Source: Ophioderma brevispina (Eukaryota; Echinodermata; Ophiuroidea; Amphilepidida; Ophiodermatidae). Taken from it: a stretch of DNA of 64,000 bases. The position numbers and the translations under genes were made by a program. Below the pieces are notes generated by a model, which saw only the letters and a list, made by a program, of their open reading frames with translations, was not told the DNA's origin and searched no databases. Numbering within the stretch: the stretch's first letter is position 1; every line of letters begins with the position of its first letter. Of the stretch, positions 23,346-36,419 are shown piece by piece. The stretch is taken from the NCBI GenBank assembly GCA_023653785.1, contig JAMKCH010078655.1, positions 28,689-92,688 of the forward strand. The letters run 5' to 3'.

Positions 23346-24448
23346 GCCCCACTGTGATAAATATTAGGCTGGTCTTTGGTTTTGGTATTTTTTATTTTGT
23401 TTTGTTTTTCTAATTTAAATTTATTTCATGTTCTGGATGGTTTTTAAGGTCTGCTGCTGTGTATGCCCCCCCCCCCGTTTTTATTTTTTTCCTTAAGGAC
23501 CTCAAATGGAATGAAGCATTTTATTTTAAATGCTTTTTGGGCTATCCTTGGTACCCACCTTTTACAGTTTTTTCCTGTTATGTGTATGTGTATGTAGTGT
23601 TTTAAGCTGTCATTTATATGTGGGCAATATGTATATATATTATTTGTGTTATTTTCTCATATTTTTATGTATACATGTATTGTTTAAGTACTGAATCAAA
23701 TGAAATGAACTGATTGGTTCTCTACACTGGTGCTTTCAGCATCAATCACTCACCTTTCTTCGACCAACTAGTTACTGGTTTCGAATTATTTGCATTTTGG
23801 ACACGATGCTTGATCTGGTGGTTGATTGCTTTAGGCAAAGGTCAGCGACATCAACATTAAACTTTTGGACGTATTGTGGAGTGTGGACGTATTCTGCCAC
23901 AGCCGGCCGGGCAGGACACGGTGAGTCAGCTCCAGGTGAAAGATGCTCACCAGGTCAATACCAATAGATGTTACTTGGTTGATAGCAAGTCTTTCTTTCC
24001 ACAAGGCGACTCTCTTGAACTCCTTGGAGACTGTTTCAAGGGGTTGGACTTGCTTAAGAAACTCTCTCCTACTCTCTGGATTTAAGGTGGTTAGCAACTG
24101 GGCTCTGTCCAGACATTGAGTGCTTCACAATTAGATGCTTGGCAGCTACGCTCTTGCATGCTCGCTACACTACGACGGATGTCTGGTGGAGTAATTCCTG
24201 CTAGGATGTAAGTTGTCCGTTGGATGCGATTGAGCACGAGACGTTCAAAGACTTGTAGGTATGGCCGAGGAGTGATATTGGTCTATTGCTTTTGGGATTA
24301 GATGGATCTTTTCCAGGCTTTAGGAGTGCCATAACATGTCCTTTCCTCCAGATCTTTGGGAACCTGTGGGAGATAAGTTTTTCAGCTGCTCAGCTGTTGT
24401 TAAGGCCTACTGCTTTTCCTGGTTGAAGTTTAGCAATACCGTTGTGAA

Positions 24449-24602
24449 AGCAGATATAGTCCGCCAGGAGTCACAGTCCGGGCTCCAGACGATGACGGAA
24501 TAAAGCGTGAAACTAATGTTGCATGAAGAGTCAACTGAATTGTGAGTGTCCTATTCTTTACCGTTGTAGCCGGACTGTGAGTACGTCGGACTATAATTAT
24601 AA
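24449..24602. mobile_element. palindromic MITE, copy 3
   Basis: The left terminus (AGATATAGTCCGCCAGGAGT then CACAGTCCGGGCT) is the inverse of the right (AGCCGGACTGTGAGTACGTC then GGACTATA). The middle carries GGAATAAAGCGTGAAACTAA. It is inserted in the minus-strand LINE. Confidence 0.7.
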
Positions 24603-25234
24603 TTTCAATTTGTCCATGTTGAAGGGGCGGGTGAAACCAGGGTCGCCACTATACCTCTTATTGTCTAGTTTGATCTTCTTGAGGTTCTGTTGGATCCCAT
24701 CGAAGCTTTCGGATGGTAGACCATGCTTTCTTGCTGTTATGGGTCATATCGGTGGATTCAGTTAAAGGTATGTTTTGATCTTTTCCTGGGAGATCCTCTC
24801 CGATACGTCCTCTCCTTTAGCAGCTTTTTTAGCTGAGAAAGGATCAGCTTCAAACATGGTGGTATACTCTTGATATTCTTTAGCACATTCTTTGGAAGGC
24901 CTGGTATGTATTCTGTCCTACAGCCTCTGGATATGAATCTCCGGGCAGTCTTTTTCACTAGTTGGGCAAATTTGTCATAGTTATGGGGTTTTGGAGCAAT
25001 CCTATTCACGTTCTGATCCAGGTCATCGGCGAATCCTTAATGCCAGTGTGTTTTCGTATAATTAAAGCCACTGATCTCTATACAATGGATTGGCTACACA
25101 ACAGTAATTGTATATTAGATGAATGGAGCAACGGGTGGACATCTTGGTCTACCGAACACAATTAGCATTCCAGAGACACCTGTTTAACAGAAGTTGTATC
25201 CCGGGTGCACGTTTTAGAGACATGCCATCCCATA

Positions 25235-25969
25235 TCACTCTTAGAAATAAAGGTTCAACATAGAACCCTTTTTTGTCCTGTATTTTTCACCCTAAGCACT
25301 TCTATGGTTCTATAAAGAACCTTAAAAGTTCTATGAAGAACCTTCTAAATTTAAATAGGCCTAGGAATGCTCTGTTCACATATATTTTGAAAGGTTAGCA
25401 ATGTGGAAGACAGTGATGACACTTTGGTTCTAAAATATTTTTGTGGCCAAATAAAAATAATTTCTTTCTGTTCTACCAAGAACTTCTGAAGGGTGCTTTG
25501 TTTTAGGGTTCCTAGAGTTTAAGGTTCTACAAAGAACCATTTTCTTGGCTACAGAACCTTTTTTGGTTCTATGAAGAACTCTAACAAATCTTCACGGGTT
25601 CTTTATAGAACACAAAAAGGTTCTGTAGCCAAGAAAATGGTTCTTTGTAGAACCTTAAACTATAGGAACCCTTAAATGGATGGTAATAAAGCACCCTTCT
25701 GAGGACGGCCGTAGGTTCTGGAAAGAAAACAAATGGGGGGGCATGAAATTATTTTGGACTCAAAAGGTTTCACCGCCTTTCATGTTGCCATGTTGCTTAA
25801 CCTTTCAAAATATATGTGAACACATACAAAAAGAACTTTCCCATGCCTCTTAAAATTCGGAAGGTTCTTCATAGAACTTTTAAGGTTCTTGATAGAACCT
25901 TAGCACTGCTTAGGGTGAAAAATACAGGACAAAAAGGGTTCTATGTTGAACCTTTATTTCTAAGAGTGA
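25235..25969. mobile_element. TA-flanked full-length palindrome, Tc1/mariner-type MITE
   Basis: Termini TCACTCTTAGAAATAAAGGT and its exact inverse ACCTTTATTTCTAAGAGTGA (with TTC/GAA adjoining), flanked by TA at 25233-25234 and 25970-25971. The two halves are inverted copies to the centre near 25585, with many internal GGTTCT/AGAACC words and AGCCAAGAAAATGGTTCTTT near the middle. TA duplication suggests Tc1/mariner mobilisation. No coding capacity. Confidence 0.85.
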
Positions 25970-26854
25970 TACGCGCAAATACAATGAGCTCACTGAATTG
26001 GCTTGATTCTGTAGTCTGTTATGTCGCGTATCCACATTTCAATGGGAACAAATTTTGTATAAGTGACCGTCTCTTAACCACCTGCTCACAAGTTGGGCTC
26101 TTTTTGGATGACCAATATGGCCGTCAGTGCCTCAATTACGAAGCCCAGGTTTCCAATCCATTGTATAGAGATCAGTGGTTAAAGCACCGCTTGAAAGGCA
26201 TTTTGTTTGGTCTTACGGCAGGGTTGACTTAGATACCGATTGCTCGATGTTGATTTAGTGGGACAGAATCCAGAACAATCTTGCTACACAGCTTAGAGAT
26301 GTTTTACTAACAATAGCAAGGTCAGGGTCGTAACCTCTCTTCCAACGGGTACTATAAAATGATGGGAGAAGCTTAGGGTCGTGAAGGAGACGTAGATGTT
26401 GACGGTCTAACCATTCTTCGACAGCTTGTCCGTCTTTGTTGGTTTCATTGTAGCCCTATTGGGTATTATGGCTGGTAAAGACATTGACGATGCTTCTACA
26501 ACGGTGCCTGTTTTCACATATATAGCACTTCCACACTGTCGGTGTGGTCTCACGATGGTAAGGACCATTCCTGGTATGGTTGGGCGATGGCTATCGGTTC
26601 CTCTATGTGTTTCCTGCAGACATAGGACATCGCATTGGAGATTGTTACACATGTCAGCAATGATGTTACTTTTTGGAAAACCCTCAACATTCAATGAAGC
26701 TATAGTCAAGGCAGACCTTAGAAAAGGACTAGCTGCACTGACCTCTAGTCATGAAATGGGAATACTTGAGAAATGATGTTATAGAAGAACAGGGTTTGGT
26801 GGTGTAGAGATTGGCTTCACAGGCGAGCAGTTACTGACAGGGGAGACCACAGAA

Positions 26855-27440
26855 CGGTTCTCTATTTCTTCCCTGCTTGGGTCGCTACTGTTTCTTGTAT
26901 ACTTAAACGATTTACCAGATAATATTAGCTTCACAGTTCCTCTGTTTGCAGACGACTGCGTCCTATACAGACAGATAAAAACCAATTTGATACGGAGGCA
27001 CTGCAAATACTTTAAGTCAAATGGGAAAAAGACTGAATAGCCTTCAACCCCCCCCCCCCCCGGGCCCCCCAAAAAAATGCTTCCTTAGCATATTGATTAC
27101 AAACTGGGGAATTCCATCTTGCAAGAAACGGATAACCACTCATAACCTCGGTATAATCATTACTAATAAGCTAACTTGGGACAAACACATTGACCTAACT
27201 GCTCGAGCCAACCGCGCTCTAGGAGAAATCTTCATTCATGCTCTCAGCAGACCATAGAGTCGGCACGTAAGACCCTTGTTCCACCTTTGGTTAAATATTC
27301 GTCCGCAGTATGGGGCCCACAATCAATCTCTCACTCAGAAAATTTAAATGGTGCAGAGAATATCAGCACGTCTTGTTGCCGGTGATTATAAAACAAATCT
27401 AAAGAATGCATTTCACGGACCAGAGGTTTTAAATTAAAAA
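26855..27440 (+). mobile_element. LINE reverse transcriptase fragment with FADD box
   Basis: The plus strand reads a LGSLLFLVYLNDLPDNI-like stretch with frame errors, then a FADD catalytic box (26945-26956, followed by CVLYRQIK). Next come a C-rich interruption, LGIIITNKLTWDKHIDL, ARANRALG, and ISARLVAGDYKTNLKNA. This is the polymerase-to-thumb region of a CR1/Jockey-group LINE, distinct from the YVDD copy at 21 kb. The frame is broken and the ends were not resolved. Confidence 0.75.
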
Positions 27441-28794
27441 TTAAAAGACTAACTTATGATGAAATTATTCAATTCCCTGGCCGTGGGTAGCGTGGCCGGC
27501 AAAGGGGCGGGGGGGGGGGGGGGGGGGGGGGGGTTACCAATTAAAAGGACGTTAACAATTGACAAAAATAATAATCGACATAGCATACCAAAATATATGC
27601 TCTGACAGTCTTTAATTAAACCAATTATCTTTTCTCTTGATTGCACTATGATTTATCATTTATTTTTAAAAGATTAACATTTAAAAGTGGCCACAAACAA
27701 CATTCATTTTCAACAAATCAGACAAAAGACAAATGTTGGCATCAAACTATTTAAAAGGAAATTACCCAAAATACACAGAATCCTCCCCAGCTCGCAGCAA
27801 ACACTAAACTCTACAAATAACCTAAATAAATTTACTAACGGATGTACTTCAATCTTAAACCTTCTGCATAAACTTAATCAAATAAGTGGACCAGAATTGT
27901 TTTTACGTGACCAGCGCAAGTTCATCCTGCACTAATGACCAAAACAAATTATTCAAATTTCACAATGTTCACAAAACATAGTAAAATTGTGCACAAACTG
28001 TAGCTGCGCTGACCGGTGTTCCATTTACAACCAAACATTTATGCCCCTCAATGCAGCACCAACTAGAATTTCGCAGTTCTCGGCATTCGCGGTTTGCGGC
28101 GGGGGTACCAAGGTTAGGGTTGATGGGTTCCGTGCGGAACCTTATCAGACGTTACCTGTATCATTATTAAACTTTGTCACCATCTTAGGGTCCCTGTCTG
28201 ACTACCGACCACAGCCCCCCCCCCCTTTACTAGCTGCCCCAAAGTCTTTTCTTCATTTAGAACTACCCAAGACCCCGAGCCCTTCCCAGCTGCCACAGAG
28301 CGTCCTTCCCAACTAACCCAGATCCCCTTTCTCATCTACCAAAGGTGGCCCTTTCCTAAGTGGGTCATGAGAACAACTATGACCGACCCACACCAAAGCA
28401 CCCAAATGGGTTTGTGGTTTGCACTCCATATTGCTGTGATTTCATTTGATATTTTGGGCAAGTTGCTACATTGAATGAGGCTTGGCCGCCATCGTCGGTC
28501 CAAAAGCTTAGCTTTAACTAATTGAAAAACTTGGGTTTATCAAATTCAAATAGCAGCCCTAATGCTGCTTGCAAAACAGATTTTTTTTCTAGAGGTACAT
28601 ATTCCCAGGTACATGCTATTCTGTTAAAGGACGAGCAAGATAGAGTTGAATAATTAGAAATTCATGAGCCACACCAAAAGAAGCAATTGGATGCATTGGG
28701 ACTCCTTTGTTCTTTGTTTCTCCAAGCATCACTTGATTTTATTTGACCAATTCATTCTTCCTGTATGCTACATAACAGATATTTTAAACATGAA
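27441..28794. other. no gene recognised; long G homopolymer
   Basis: Contains a G run of over 20 bases at about 27509-27533 and a C run near 28207. The DNA near 28080-28320 is richer in GC and Pro codons but has no recognisable domain or splice pattern. Confidence 0.35.
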
Positions 28795-29074
28795 GGCTGG
28801 TTTTCTGAAAGGGAGTCTAACTTTAGACCCAGGTTTTAAACCAGGGTTAGTCCTACAAGAGTGGACTTTTTTCCTTCCAACATACCTTAAAAATGTGTTG
28901 TAATGGGTGAGAAAATTTTTCATGATGGGATGTTCCAGCCCATCCATGAGGAATTTTCTCACCTGTTATATTTAACTTTCACAGTATTTTGAAAGGAAAA
29001 ATGGTCCACTCATGTAGTACTAACCCTGGTTTAAACCCAGGTATAAAGTTTGACTCCCTTTCAGGATACCAGCC
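28795..29074. mobile_element. inverted-repeat MITE
   Basis: Ends GGCTGGTTTTCTGAAAGGGA and TCCCTTTCAGGATACCAGCC are inverted copies. Inversion continues inward through AACCCTGGTTTAAA-type words on both sides for about 90 bp. The target duplication is unclear. It lies 10 bp from the next MITE. Confidence 0.75.
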
Positions 29075-29084
29075 CAAAGTATTA

Positions 29085-29344
29085 GGTCCGTATGCACAAA
29101 AGAGTTAGACCGGGTCTTAAGTTAGACCTGGTCTAAGTGTAATTTAGTCCCACCAGGAAAGATATTTTCCTTTGCATTGACATGAGGTATTTTGTATTTA
29201 TTTTGAAATTTGCATTCTAATCTTTGAAATTTGTTAGTTACTTTATGAAGAAAATGTTTATAACTGTCAATTTTGGACAAAACTAATTTTGACTTAGACC
29301 AGGTCTAACTTTAAACCTGGTCTAACTTTTTGTGCGTACGGACC
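29085..29344. mobile_element. TTA-flanked MITE, PIF/Harbinger-like
   Basis: Termini GGTCCGTATGCACAAAAGAG and its inverse TTTTTGTGCGTACGGACC, flanked by TTA at 29082-29084 and 29345-29347. Subterminal inverted copies of AGTTAGACCTGGTCTAA follow. A 3-bp TWA duplication points to PIF/Harbinger. Confidence 0.8.
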
Positions 29345-29347
29345 TTA

Positions 29348-31700
29348 GTGTCTGATGGGAAAATCAAAACCACATACCCACGTCCTCCATCGGTAAAGGA
29401 TAAAAGTCCGAATGAGTTTAACCCAATTCTTTTTACCCTTTTCAAGATATTGCATTTAACTTTTGCTAATCCTACTCTAACGCACATATGGAGTGGCTTA
29501 TTACTGATTGTATCAGTTGTGTATCTCATTATTAATAACTTTGTAGTGTAACAAAAATAAAACAAAATCCACATCTTCAAATATATTAAGGAAATAAAAT
29601 GGCATATGACGGTGCAGCAAATAAAATAGACTGTGGGTATTTCTATATTTACAAAGTCAATATTCAACTGCAATCATGAACATCCCATGCAATAGGGCCC
29701 ATATACACTACCATGAGCTGGTAAATCTCAATTCCCTTGGCACAGTTCAGTAGCTTTCATTCATCAATGTATTTAGAAAATACACTCCCTTTTTTGGGGG
29801 CATGATATATGATACCCAGATCACACAAGGTCAGTTTCATGTCAATGTATGTACAAGTACAATCCACTGAACTGTTTCCTTGGTGGATGAGCATATTGTA
29901 ACTCATAGCGTTAGCTAAATACCTGGTTTCAGCCTGGCTGGGGAATCCTGGCAGTGATAAATATACTTATCAGTGATAATAGACAAATGTATCATTAAAG
30001 TGCTCATGAGTACTATGGAAGTACAAATAGATGTATGTCTATCATATATTAGTAACACTGAAATTGAGAAAAGTTCAGTGAGCTTTCCTTAGCCATGCTG
30101 AACCACGTAAATAGATATGCGCCCGAGGTGAACATCTTAATGTCCAAAGGCAAGATAAAGACACATATACTAAATAAAGTTTAAAAGCATGTAACATTTG
30201 GTATATGTAAATCTGAAAAGCTATTACTTCAAAAATACAAAATGTGAGATTCCATAAAATATCTCCTGTTCTAGACAAACAAAAATCAACTTGGCTGTCA
30301 TGCACTAGCTACAACGTTTCATTTGATGAACACAGCAAGCTACATATATGAAAGTTACAAATTATGTACCACATTTTTCTTGAAAATGTACTGGGGAAAA
30401 ATATGCTTTAGATGATCATATGCATGGTGGAATACATCCATTTTTTTACTGATGATGATGATTAATCCATGTGAGCTTTTAATGACCACAATCCCCAACA
30501 TACCTTATGCACAACATGTACACAAACATGTTAAAACATCTACCGTCTTAGAGTTAAGGTATGTTCATGTTGGTGATAGCCTTTTAAAGAATCAAACACA
30601 TTTGTGTTGTAACGGGTGGGGTACCTTTAGTCATATTGGGTGTATTATCTTGGATGTTTGTACATAAATTCAGATGCAATTTGACTAGATGAACTGTATA
30701 TATATTCACATGGACTATGCCATATCTTTCATCAAACAGAAAATTTAACATGCAGATACAGAATATAAGTTCATAATATTTGATTGTTAGTGACTTAATT
30801 AAAATGTAATGTTATCTGAAGCATTTTTCTCCTAAGATATATTGTGAACATATGATATATTGTTAACATGATTAAGAGTGAACATATTGCACATAATGAA
30901 ATAGCAAACTTTAATACTGTCCATGCACTTCTTAAAAAGAAAATTTAAGGACACACTAGATAAAGATGCAAATCGTCCACGTCACAGTGACGTATTTATG
31001 AAATAATGAAATACCTATTTCGAGAAACATGATTTTAAAAATTTCATGCTTTTAATCTCCTGTATGCTATTGACTGAAACATTTAATTTGTTGATTACCA
31101 CCTGGTTTAAATAATGAAAATACACCAAAATATCTGATCAGCTAATAACCTAATCATACATCACCATGTGAAAATGGCAAAATAGTATCTACGTGCTAAT
31201 GAGAAATACATCACACAAATATGTTCTTATGTTTAAAAGTTTACCCAAAATATGTCACTATGTGAAAACAACAAAAAAACAATTTCACCATGAAATAACA
31301 AATATGCAGTGCAAATAAGTCACCACATGCATGAGAAATGGCAAATACTTCAAAATGCAGATGCGGCACTCTGCGCTTGTGCAGTTTAAATTTTTGACGC
31401 ATGTCGCTACGTGATGCAGCCATTTTAAAGTTTTGAATATTACACAATTAAGTTAATATCTTACTAATTTAGCCACTTTGAGGTATGATATTTAGTGAAT
31501 TTATTGAGTGGTTTGAAACAAACTCCATGTTATGCCCATTTTTGCACAAAGTTTGAAAATGTTGAATAAGTCAATGTGTGATGCAACTGACGGTTTGCAT
31601 ACATGCATGTTTAAAGCTATAATCTTGCAAGTTTGTACTTTAGCATCTTCTATTTGCATATATTTTGTTCATCTGCATGCCAGAAATTATTTTCATTCCA
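29348..31700. other. no gene recognised
   Basis: AT-rich, low in repeats I could pair, and without codon-like frames. It may be intergenic or untranslated/intronic sequence. Confidence 0.4.
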
Positions 31701-32042
31701 TTAAAGGTGCTTGTTCCGATTTATGTCTATTGTGTTCTCACTTGATATGAGAGCCTGGCACTTGTACATATGCCCCATCAAGTGCTGTGGTTAACAAACT
31801 TGCGGTTTTGATGGTAAAAGCAATAATGTATATTGCAAAGCCCTATTCAATACTGTGCTAATATTGATGGTTAACCACTAAAACGGCGGTTTTTTGTTGA
31901 TATCTTGGGAATGAAATCGATTTGAGGGCTCAAATTTCATGACAATAATGAGAAAAATACGGCCTTTCATCTGCTATCAAAATCTATATTACTTCCGGGT
32001 AAATCAGGGGGTCCCAAAGATGATCGGAACACGCACCTTTAA
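31701..32042. mobile_element. TTAA-flanked MITE, copy A
   Basis: Begins TTAAAGGTGCTTGTTCCGAT and ends ATCGGAACACGCACCTTTAA, so the termini are inverted and bounded by TTAA. The interior contains ACTTCCGGGTAAATCAGGGG. Full-length relatives lie at 50416-50766 and 63337-63678, with more distant ones at 33178-33517 and 35837-36193. TTAA duplication with AGG ends suits Kolobok; piggyBac also uses TTAA. Confidence 0.85.
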
Positions 32043-33177
32043 TTTTCATTACATTTTATTTCTTTGTAGAGATAAAGCAATTTGGATACATAACCTTCTC
32101 ACATACATGTAAAACAAAGACACATTTATACTTCTTTACATTTGAAAACGGATTAAAATGATACAAAGAGGGTTACATACAAAAGAGGCTTGTATTACGC
32201 AAAACCAATATTCTTTGTACACAGAATGTTAGAAAATGATTATGAGTTGCATGCATTATGGGACTTGTTCCCACCAAAATAACCAAGATATTTTTTGAGA
32301 TATTTCTTAAATACTATATATCTTGAAATAAGCTTTAAATAATGTATAGTTGTTTTTTCTTTAATCTTCAGATATCAGTTGTTTTTCATTACTTTTCTCT
32401 CAAGTTGTATGGTCCTTTTTGGATGCTAAGTGCCCTAGTCATTTACACTAATTTTGTAAAATGAGCTTACATACATAGTATACATGTATTTATCAAACCA
32501 AACGCCAACAATGTCAAATATCCAAACACCATTGCATTGTACTTTTCAATATTTTGGACATTTGTCATTGCAAATGACCAGTCATTTTGTATATGTTGAT
32601 TGAATTTAAAACTGCCCTAACATTCAAGATTCAAACAATGCCTTGAAAACATGTGGATCACAGTTGTACCTTAATTTTTGTTACTTACTATTTTATTAAT
32701 TTTACTGTGATCTCATCAACAGAAAACCATGCATTACATTTGTTTACTTGGTATTTTTTACATAATGTATATTTTTCTTCGATGTGCAAGACCTACATGG
32801 AATTACCACCCATTACGGTTAACTGCATTCTATTTCTCCACCCCTTAAATTATTTCATAACCTCGACCTGATTTTTACACATGAATCTTGATATTCCGTC
32901 TTGCACATGTAAAAATTGCTGCATGCAGCTTACTCTTCAACCACCAAATCTCATGCTGACATCACTGCGCATGGGGTGGGAAAATGGAGTACTGAGTATA
33001 ATTGAGATGATGATCACGATTAAACTTTTGTTCATATATAAATATACAGTTTACATTACATACATACACTGTATTACTTGCAGTACTTTTTGATACAAAT
33101 CTCAATTTGCTGAATATAACTTTATTCCTGAGAGTGACCTCTGGTACAAAATGCAGTTGTTTAAACTATATGTGTAT

Positions 33178-33517
33178 TTAAAGGTGCATTCGTGATTTCA
33201 GTACCTTCCGTTTTATTCATTGTTCCCTAGATATCCTTGAGAATCGTTCATTTACAAAATTTGAGTTGATCCCGGTCTTGCGATTTTGTGTTATGAGCAA
33301 TTGCTTGTTTCCCACAGTCCCATAAGTCACTGTGCTGTAATTTCTGTTTATGGACAGTAAATACAAAATTGTGTATATCTTACAGCTACGACCGAATTTG
33401 CATGTACGATTAGGTACACATGGATTACTTAGGCTAACGGTTCAGATGATATAAATATCTCGACTTTTTTTAGGTAAGCCGGGGGACGAGGTTGTGGATC
33501 ACAAGATGCCCCTTTAA
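33178..33517. mobile_element. TTAA-flanked MITE, diverged relative
   Basis: Starts TTAAAGGTGCATTCGTGATT and ends GATGCCCCTTTAA. Length is 340 bp, close to the other members, and it shares a GGGGGACGAGG block with the 35.8 kb copy. The interior is otherwise diverged. Confidence 0.6.
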
Positions 33518-33781
33518 GAGTCAGACTTTCAGGTCTTTGGATAATCACTTAAACAGCTTTAAAAACTGTTTTGTATCTGTAGCAAACATTATATACATAT
33601 ATACACATACATATTGATATGCTTAAAAATGTATTGTTTCTGGTGTGGGAAGTAGGCTACTTCTTAATTTGTCAGCTATGGTGGTTAATTACCAATTAGC
33701 ATTAGTTCAGTAATATGCAATAAACCTGAGACTATTATGAACTGCTACAGTCAACATGATAAAATAGCCACAACAATAACT

Positions 33782-34076
33782 CGAGGGTTGACAATCAGAA
33801 AGACGTAACTCAGCACTGAAAGAAATATTAAAGAATTTCTTTAATTCTGCTGTTCATAATTAAAAATTGTTCTTTCTTTACTAAAGTGTATATGTTTGCT
33901 TACAGTACCATATATGAGCTTTATGAGATGTTTCCATTTTGAGTAATGAATAGATTTGCTTAGTAGAAAATATTAAACATCACATTTCTCAAAAGCAGTA
34001 TTACAGCAGAATTAAAGAAATTCTTTCATATTTTTCTTTCGGTGCTGAGTTACGTCCTTCTGATTGTCAACCCTCG
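33782..34076. mobile_element. inverted-repeat MITE
   Basis: Arms of about 75 bp: CGAGGGTTGACAATCAGAAA at the left with its inverse TTCTGATTGTCAACCCTCG at the right, continuing through ACGTAACTCAGCAC and AAAGAATTTCTTTAATTCTG. The centre is AT-rich. No coding capacity; target duplication unclear. Confidence 0.8.
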
Positions 34077-34912
34077 TAATAAACCGTAATAAAACTTCAG
34101 CACACTTAACTACTTCATCACATGATTGATAAATGAGAACTCTCGTTCTGTACACTCCACACGGAAGTTCTGTCAACAGCACACCGAAGTACATAATAAA
34201 CACCTTGACGATACCGCTTTCCTAACCTCCCTCCAAAAAAAAAACAACGTATAATTATACATGCATGGGGAATCAAAGCTCGAAAAGTAGCTGAAGAGAC
34301 ACCAACTACCATATAATATCACTTTGATTATACAGCCTGAGGATAGAATAATAATTGTTTGTTTTATGAAAATTAATACAAATAACAATGAGTTATCAAT
34401 TCTTGATTACTGAAAAATCATGATTTATCAATTTTTCAATCATCAACACTGACCAAGCACTACCTTTGGATATTCAGCGAATCATCTACACAAATGTAAT
34501 ATTTTCAATGTATTTGATTTGGAAAGTATAAGAATATTACGGTAATTACAAAAACTGGAATTGAGTTTCAGAGACATGGTTGCAGTAACAGTACATAGAC
34601 CACTCCACCGACATAACACATTTGTTACAAAATACGGACTCTCGTTAGGTTGGTTTCTACAAAATGAAAGTTGCATGTGGTAAGGCATGTTTGGCGCAAT
34701 CTAGGGCAAAATTCAAAGAGTTGTAAAATTTATACTGATTAAAAAAAGGCAGTAATAATATTGCTAATGTTAATGCATTCTTGTACCACATCCAGAGCAT
34801 TGTCAGCTACAACATTAATACTTTTAGCTACTTTTAGTCTAGCTATCCACAGATTTAAAGTGGTTAGAACATGTAATGGTCAGTAAAAAGAATCAGGCTT
34901 TGTATGTTTTCA
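34077..34912. other. no gene recognised
   Basis: AT-rich DNA without splice-bounded coding sequence or paired repeats. Confidence 0.35.
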
Positions 34913-35143
34913 TTACAAGACGGCCTTCTGGCCGTCTTGTTCGGTTTCTGATGCATTCTTTCTTCTTCTTCTTCTTCTTCTTCTTCTTCTTCTTCTGGCA
35001 ACACTTCAACAATTGCCTCTAGCTCAGTCATGGTTTGACGTATTGTGACTAGACTTACATCAAATGACCGCTGACTTGGACCATTTATGTCATATGACAT
35101 TGACCCCTGTCTGACCTTTGACCTGGCCACAGGCTTCAAATAT

Positions 35144-36419
35144 GTAATTTAATTGTCAAAATTATCTTCTTCTACAGGATTACGCCGATATCAACCAAAC
35201 TGGTTCAGAGGAACTACTGACCCTTGCTTCATATAGGGTGTTCAGGGATAAGGAGTCAAAGGTCATTAAGGGGGTCATTTCCGGTTTGAAACCAAATATT
35301 GTGAAAAATATTTAAAAAATTGATGTCCTTACAAATTACGTAACAGAGTGACGTCATTAGAGCACATGTATTGTTACTAGGCAGGGTCTTTGGGTTGTCC
35401 ACAATTTCAGGATCAAAGGTCATTAAGGGGTCACTTCTGGTCAAAAACAAAAAATATTCCAAATATTCAAAAATTTTTATCTCAAAACCCAAACATAGTA
35501 CAGTGACTTAACTTGCAGATATGCTTTCAAGTTACCTGGTGTATGCAAGGTATTTTTATTTTGGAGGTCAAAGGTCATTTAAGGTCATTTCCGGTTTTAA
35601 GGTAAATAATTTCAAGAATTTTTATCTCCTGAACTAAGCATAGTAGAATTTTTTTATTTGAATTGGAACAATGCATTTTTGTTGTGTACACGAGGTTTTT
35701 TTTATACCGGGATCAAAGGTCATTAAGGGGGTCAAAAGGTCAATTTTGCCAAAAAATGTTAAAAATAAGACCAAATTGGATTTATCTCACCCTATAGAGG
35801 ACAGATAAAGCCCGTTATTACTACAGTGATGTAACATTAAAGGGGGATGCCATGGGCCCGATTTAAGGATATGACGTTTTCATCTTGATAGATTGGCCTT
35901 CACTCATAACCCATCTGTAAAGTTTCGCGCCGATATTTCAATCCGTTTTGATGCGAGAGCTAAAACGTGATTTTGTAAGCCCCATAGATTTACTGTGTAA
36001 AATTAATATTGGTCGACCAAAATGGGGCACATTTTCGCTCATAACTTTTAAACCAAACATCCTTTGGCTCTAAGATTTCACAGGGTAAATGAGAAAAATT
36101 GTAGCTTTCTTCTGATACCAAAATGTTGGCCACTTCCGGTAAAATCTGGGCTTCTGGGGACGAGGCTATTTTCGATCGGGCATGGACCTTTAATAGTAGA
36201 AGAGGTCAATGATAGTCTCGACCCCAAAGGTCAAAGTTCAAGGTCAAAGTTCAAGGTCAAAGGTCAAAATTTACAACAAGCTCCAATTGAACTGAAATTT
36301 GACAGGAATAATCCTTGGGATATCGTAAATACAGAAAAATTACAGTTGACCCTATTCGTGACCCAGAGGTCACGTTATAGAGGTGCAAAGGTCAAATCCC
36401 TGACATGCTTGGATTGAGT
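35144..36419. repeat. internal tandem duplication, unit 1 (with MITE)
   Basis: Starts GTAATTTAATTGTCAAAATT and ends GACATGCTTGGATTGAGT. It matches 36420-37323 throughout, apart from small indels and the 357-bp TTAA-flanked insert at 35837-36193. Confidence 0.9.
35837..36193. mobile_element. TTAA-flanked MITE with matching empty site
   Basis: Begins TTAAAGGGGGATGCCATGGG and ends GGCATGGACCTTTAA. The sister repeat unit reads GTAACATTAATGGTAAAGAA at about 37102-37121, the same flank with a single TTAA and no insert. This fixes the element ends and the target duplication directly. The interior shares GAGAAAAAT, CACTTCCGG and TAAATC words with the 31.7 kb family. Confidence 0.9.

Larger units (their letters stand above)
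23780..26740 (-). mobile_element. non-LTR retrotransposon ORF2, internally deleted and interrupted
   Basis: Minus-strand pieces in order. The endonuclease starts at about 26709 (MTIASLNVEGFPKSNI, CDVLCLQETHRG) and continues to an [14 protein letters not shown] stretch and HRAIG. A linker ends PRGCRTEYIPGL-like (24960-24890; the sequence reads ISRGCRTEYIPGL). The polymerase start is KIWRKGHVMALLKPGKDPSN and PISLL. The text then jumps from a LVLNRIQ-type residue run to LAGITPPDIRR and the C-terminal TTLNPESRREFLK, so the catalytic core is missing. A TA-flanked palindrome (25235-25969) and a hairpin MITE (24449-24602) are inserted. Same family as the copies at 11.2-14.1 kb. Confidence 0.75.
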
